Source: an uncultured Porphyromonadaceae bacterium (GTDB lineage Bacteria; Bacteroidota; Bacteroidia; Bacteroidales; Muribaculaceae). From it: a stretch of DNA of 7,409 nucleotides. Shown here piece after piece: positions 5,117 to 7,409 of this stretch. The stretch is from positions 1-7,409 of the forward strand of contig CAMWQF010000136.1 in NCBI GenBank assembly GCA_947176285.1, in the 5' to 3' direction. Below the pieces are notes generated by a model that searched no databases, was not told the origin of the DNA, and worked only from the letters and a program-made list of their open reading frames with translations. The first letter of the stretch is position 1; every line of letters starts with the position of its first letter. Position numbers and translations under genes: made by a program.

Positions 5117-5719
5117 TCAACTTGCAGGGGCTGGACAATAGCCATCTTCCACACAAATATAGTGGCTTGTGGGGTGGTCGCATGCAGGACATTTTACCGG
5201 TGGTTCTGTACCTACATATTCATAACCACATACGAGGCAATGCCATGTTACGGGTTTTTCACGTTTCCAGAGAGTTCCTTTCTGAATCATGTCAAGGAAC
5301 TTGGCAAAGCGGTCGTAGTGGAATTTCTCTACGCTTGCAATAGCCTCAAAATGAGCGGCTATGTCGTCGAAGCCTTCCTCTTTAGCGGTCTTTGCAGCAG
5401 CCATATAGTAATCATATCCGCCTTCCATCTCTTCCTTCATTGCAGTCTGGATATTATCTACAGTCTTGCCAAGGAATCCTGCTTCAGTAGCGACTGTAGC
5501 ATTGACTTCAGTATCCTGCAACATTTTTAAGAATACTTTGGCGTGATGAAGTTCATTGTCGGCTGATTCACGGAATATTACTCCAACTGGGAATAAACCT
5601 TCTTTGTCAGCGATCTGTGAATAATACAAATAGCGTGCGTACGACTGCGTTTCGTTCAAATAAGAGGCACATATCAATTGTTCTGTCTGAGTGCCTTTCA
5701 GACTTTTTTCATTAGCCAT
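5117..5719 (-). CDS. rbr: Rubrerythrin (di-iron peroxidase with rubredoxin domain)
   Basis: Reduces hydrogen peroxide in anaerobes using electrons passed from NAD(P)H through a rubredoxin-type centre; cytoplasmic. The first 145 residues are the four-helix ferritin-like di-iron domain: E23 in SYLNETQSYARY, the pair E56 and H59 in FRESADNELHHAK, E97/E99 in KEEMEGGYDYY, and the second ExxH, E131 to H134, in SVEKFHYDRF. The C-terminal rubredoxin-like iron site has C161-x-x-C164 and C177-P-A-C180. The frame is open further upstream to 5833, but ANEKSLKGTQTE is the family's usual N-terminus, so the ATG at 5719 was chosen (200 residues). The longer version would begin inside the terminator of the gene upstream. 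No clear TAnnTTTG promoter is seen, so control may be by an oxidative-stress regulator. A short tail after the rubredoxin site ends CPAPAS. Confidence 0.95.
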   Translation of the reverse strand: MANEKSLKGTQTEQLICASYLNETQSYARYLYYSQIADKEGLFPVGVIFRESADNELHHAKVFLKMLQDTEVNATVATEAGFLGKTVDNIQTAMKEEMEGGYDYYMAAAKTAKEEGFDDIAAHFEAIASVEKFHYDRFAKFLDMIQKGTLWKREKPVTWHCLVCGYEYVGTEPPVKCPACDHPTSHYICVEDGYCPAPAS

Positions 5720-5797
5720 TTCAATCAAGATTTTAATAGTTTCGGGAATCCGGCATAAGCCATATCCACTGTTTCGGTCATTCTTTGGCAATAAAAC

Positions 5798-5827
5798 AAT
5801 AAGGTGAACCACTCGGTTCACCTTATT
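5798..5827 (-). terminator. Strong terminator after the alpha-amylase gene
   Basis: A perfect 13-bp stem, AATAAGGTGAACC at 5798-5810 and its exact complement at 5815-5827, with a four-base loop. On the minus strand it lies 27 bp past the amylase stop and runs into TTATTGTTTTATTG, the expected T-rich tail. It should isolate the amylase transcript from rubrerythrin, only 78 bp further on. Confidence 0.9.
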
Positions 5828-5854
5828 TATCATTTTTTAGGATTTTTGTATTGT

Positions 5855-7297
5855 TTATTTCTGAAGTATATAAGTCCTTCTGGGAGCAAGCATACCGGTC
5901 AGTCTACCTTTCTTCACATAGAACTCCTTATTATATACCTTGTCGCGATATTTCCCGTCTGGCAATGAAGTTGCAACATCAATGGGTTTTGAAAGCGTGC
6001 TTAGATTGATCAACGCTGCTCCTTTCTTGCCTCTGTTGACAGCAAGCACCTCTCCTTCAGAACAAGTCTGAATATTTTCAGGCTGTCCTGTCATTTCTTT
6101 ACGGAAAAGGTTTACCGCTACAACTTCCGGATGGAAATATTCATCATTGCCGGCGTCTCCGAGTCGGTTGTTACCCCAATAATTATCGCGGGTTGATCCG
6201 GCTGGACGTGAGAAGAAGAGGGGAGTCCCTTTATCGCGTGCCGTAAGGAATACCCAGGCAGTTCGGATCTGGTCGTCGGTGAGATGTGCCGATTCGTGGG
6301 CATTGCAATAAGTGTCGTGGCTCTCTACCCAAGTAGTAAGAGTCTCCGGGGATGCTGAATGATGCCAATCAATGATGTCTATATCTTTAGCAGATCCTTT
6401 TTCAAGCATTTCGCGAAGGATCCACCCGTAGCTTGAGGCTGTCTGTCCGAAATATTCTTCGTATTCCTTTTCCGGAACATTCTTGTCTTGGAGAACCTCG
6501 CCATATACAAACAGATCTTCATATGGCACATTAAGTTTTACTCCTTTCACTGCTTTCTGTCCGGTGGCTACGTCCCAAAAGTCATTTTCAGTGACTCCGG
6601 ATGCTGAATCTACAGGATCGGAATGAACTCCGATATGTTTGGCTGTATCGTATCTGAATCCTCGCACACCTAAGTCGAGCAAATCATTGACGAAAAGCAT
6701 GTAATATTTCTGAAAATCCTTGTTCTCAGTATTTACATCAGGAAGAGCCCCCGAGCCCCAAAGCGTGCACTGGTATCTGTCGTTGTAATCCTGAACAGGA
6801 TTGAGTCCCTGAGAGTGATAGAGTTTGTTGCGACCCCCTACTGCATTTACAAGGTCGTCGCTGACAGCATCAACATCAAAAGCCGTATGATTTGGCAATA
6901 CATCTACAATCACTCGCACATTGTATTTAGCGGCAGAGTCAAGCATCTGCTTTAATTCATCGCGGGATCCTACTATTTGGTTACCGATTTTCCAGTCGGT
7001 TGGCTGATAATAGAAATACCATTGTCCTTCTTTCTCATTGTCAGAGAAAAGCATTCCTTTAGAACCCTCCGGATTCCAACATTGCTGCACAGGGGATGTC
7101 TGCACCATAGAATATCCGGCATCGGCAATCTTCTTCATGTTTTCGGCAATGTTCCGGAAATTCCAGCTCCATGCGTGGAGAATGGTTTCAGTACCGGATG
7201 GATGAATGTCTGAATACTTTATAAATCCCTTTGTAGGGGCAGCTGCCATTGCAGTTGCCATAGACGCTACTAAAGCTAATGATAGGTATTTTTTCAT
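5855..7297 (-). CDS. Secreted GH13 alpha-amylase, AmyE-like (subfamily 28 type)
   Basis: Hydrolyses internal alpha-1,4 bonds of starch, glycogen or maltodextrins. Residues 1-20 are a signal peptide (MKKYLSLALV..., ending AMAAA before P21), so the enzyme is exported to at least the periplasm; there is no lipobox. The four GH13 regions are intact: region I DVLPNH (132-137), region II GFRYDTAKH (213-221) with nucleophile D217, region III YGEVLQ with acid/base E267, and region IV WVESHD with D328. Similarity to Bacillus AmyE as I remember it is high through the whole length: TILHAWSWNF, MVQTSPVQQ, QPTDWKIGN, TWVESHDTYCN, TPLFFSRP, and the C-terminal beta domain ending LPDGKY and GRLTGMLAPRR. At 480 residues there is no starch-binding module. 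The gene is transcribed alone between its promoter (7340-7347) and terminator (5798-5827), with no SusC/SusD partners in view. Confidence 0.95.
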   Translation of the reverse strand: MKKYLSLALVASMATAMAAAPTKGFIKYSDIHPSGTETILHAWSWNFRNIAENMKKIADAGYSMVQTSPVQQCWNPEGSKGMLFSDNEKEGQWYFYYQPTDWKIGNQIVGSRDELKQMLDSAAKYNVRVIVDVLPNHTAFDVDAVSDDLVNAVGGRNKLYHSQGLNPVQDYNDRYQCTLWGSGALPDVNTENKDFQKYYMLFVNDLLDLGVRGFRYDTAKHIGVHSDPVDSASGVTENDFWDVATGQKAVKGVKLNVPYEDLFVYGEVLQDKNVPEKEYEEYFGQTASSYGWILREMLEKGSAKDIDIIDWHHSASPETLTTWVESHDTYCNAHESAHLTDDQIRTAWVFLTARDKGTPLFFSRPAGSTRDNYWGNNRLGDAGNDEYFHPEVVAVNLFRKEMTGQPENIQTCSEGEVLAVNRGKKGAALINLSTLSKPIDVATSLPDGKYRDKVYNKEFYVKKGRLTGMLAPRRTYILQK

Positions 7298-7314
7298 AAT
7301 ATTTAGGTATGTGA

Positions 7315-7343
7315 TTTGTAGGGTTGTTATTTTTCCCTACAAA
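7315..7343. promoter_or_regulatory. Operator-like palindrome at the alpha-amylase promoter
   Basis: TTTGTAGGG at 7315-7323 and CCCTACAAA at 7335-7343 are a perfect 9-bp inverted repeat with an 11-bp spacer. The arm centres are 20 bp apart, about two helical turns, so a dimeric regulator could bind both on one face. The right arm overlaps the predicted -7 box and the left arm lies in the leader. Because the predicted start lies between the arms, an RNA hairpin is less likely than a DNA operator. Confidence 0.55.
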
Positions 7344-7347
7344 AGTA
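7340..7347 (-). promoter_or_regulatory. Putative alpha-amylase promoter (-7 box)
   Basis: On the minus strand these bases read TACTTTTG, a perfect TAnnTTTG. Upstream at the -33 position there is only a T-rich TTTC-like stretch. The predicted start near 7333 leaves a leader of about 35 nt before the ATG at 7297. A poor -33 element with a palindrome across the -7 box suggests a regulated promoter. Confidence 0.6.
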
Positions 7348-7409
7348 ATCAATAGAAATGAAACTGAAAAATATTTTTGAAAAATTCGGTTATTTTGAAG
7401 GGTGAAGTT

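Noticed and set aside
5162..5530. Plus-strand open frame of 122 codons
   Set aside because: It is antisense to rubrerythrin and overlaps the codons for its iron ligands; no family resemblance.
5720..5833. 38-residue N-terminal extension of rubrerythrin
   Set aside because: The longer start lies within the amylase terminator hairpin (5798-5827), and the family's normal N-terminus begins at the ATG at 5719.
1..7409. Prophage, defence island, insertion sequence or conjugative element
   Set aside because: Every large gene is a chromosomal enzyme or conserved protein, and there is no integrase, transposase, phage gene or tRNA attachment site. The only mobile-like signal is the possible MITE at 1447-1652.

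Overview
The window looks like ordinary chromosomal DNA from a member of the Bacteroidales (Bacteroidota), probably a gut or similar anaerobe. The reasons are as follows. The clearest promoters carry the Bacteroidota -7 element TAnnTTTG rather than an E. coli -10 box. The leaders are A-rich and have no strong Shine-Dalgarno sequence. One protein is a DUF5063 protein, a family I know from Bacteroidales. There is also a rubrerythrin and a secreted alpha-amylase. I cannot fix the family or genus from sequence alone.

Layout. Positions 1-462 (minus) hold nearly all of a secreted DUF3237 protein that runs off the window edge. Upstream of it, 16 bp away and on the same strand, is cdsA (479-1315, minus; CDP-diacylglycerol synthase). 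A 339-bp divergent intergenic region (1316-1654) carries two outward promoters and an unusual set of nested inverted repeats. Then come four genes on the plus strand: rsmG (1655-2278; 16S rRNA m7G methyltransferase), a glyoxalase II-like metallo-hydrolase (2359-3003), a DUF5063 protein (3046-3555) and an M18 aminopeptidase (3687-4988). A convergent gap with a hairpin terminator (5063-5100) separates these from two minus-strand genes. These are rubrerythrin (5117-5719) and, upstream of it and cut off by its own strong terminator, an AmyE-like GH13 alpha-amylase (5855-7297) with a promoter and a palindrome in front.

How the genes fit together. This is mostly housekeeping: phospholipid precursor synthesis, rRNA modification, peptide turnover, small-molecule hydrolysis and peroxide defence. 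A catabolic, exported alpha-amylase sits at the right end with no SusC/SusD-type partner inside the window. The plus-strand genes are close enough (42-131 bp gaps) to be co-transcribed, but their gaps are filled with different short-word repeats.

I see no defence system, integrase, transposase, CRISPR array, tRNA or rRNA. The most unexplained signal is non-coding. The rsmG leader starts, at its predicted transcription start, with a 21-nt arm that is complementary at 20 of 21 positions to the bases just before the rsmG start codon. Two further hairpins lie inside. It may be a regulatory leader RNA or a small MITE-like element. The sequence alone does not decide, and a wholly new system is not demonstrated here.
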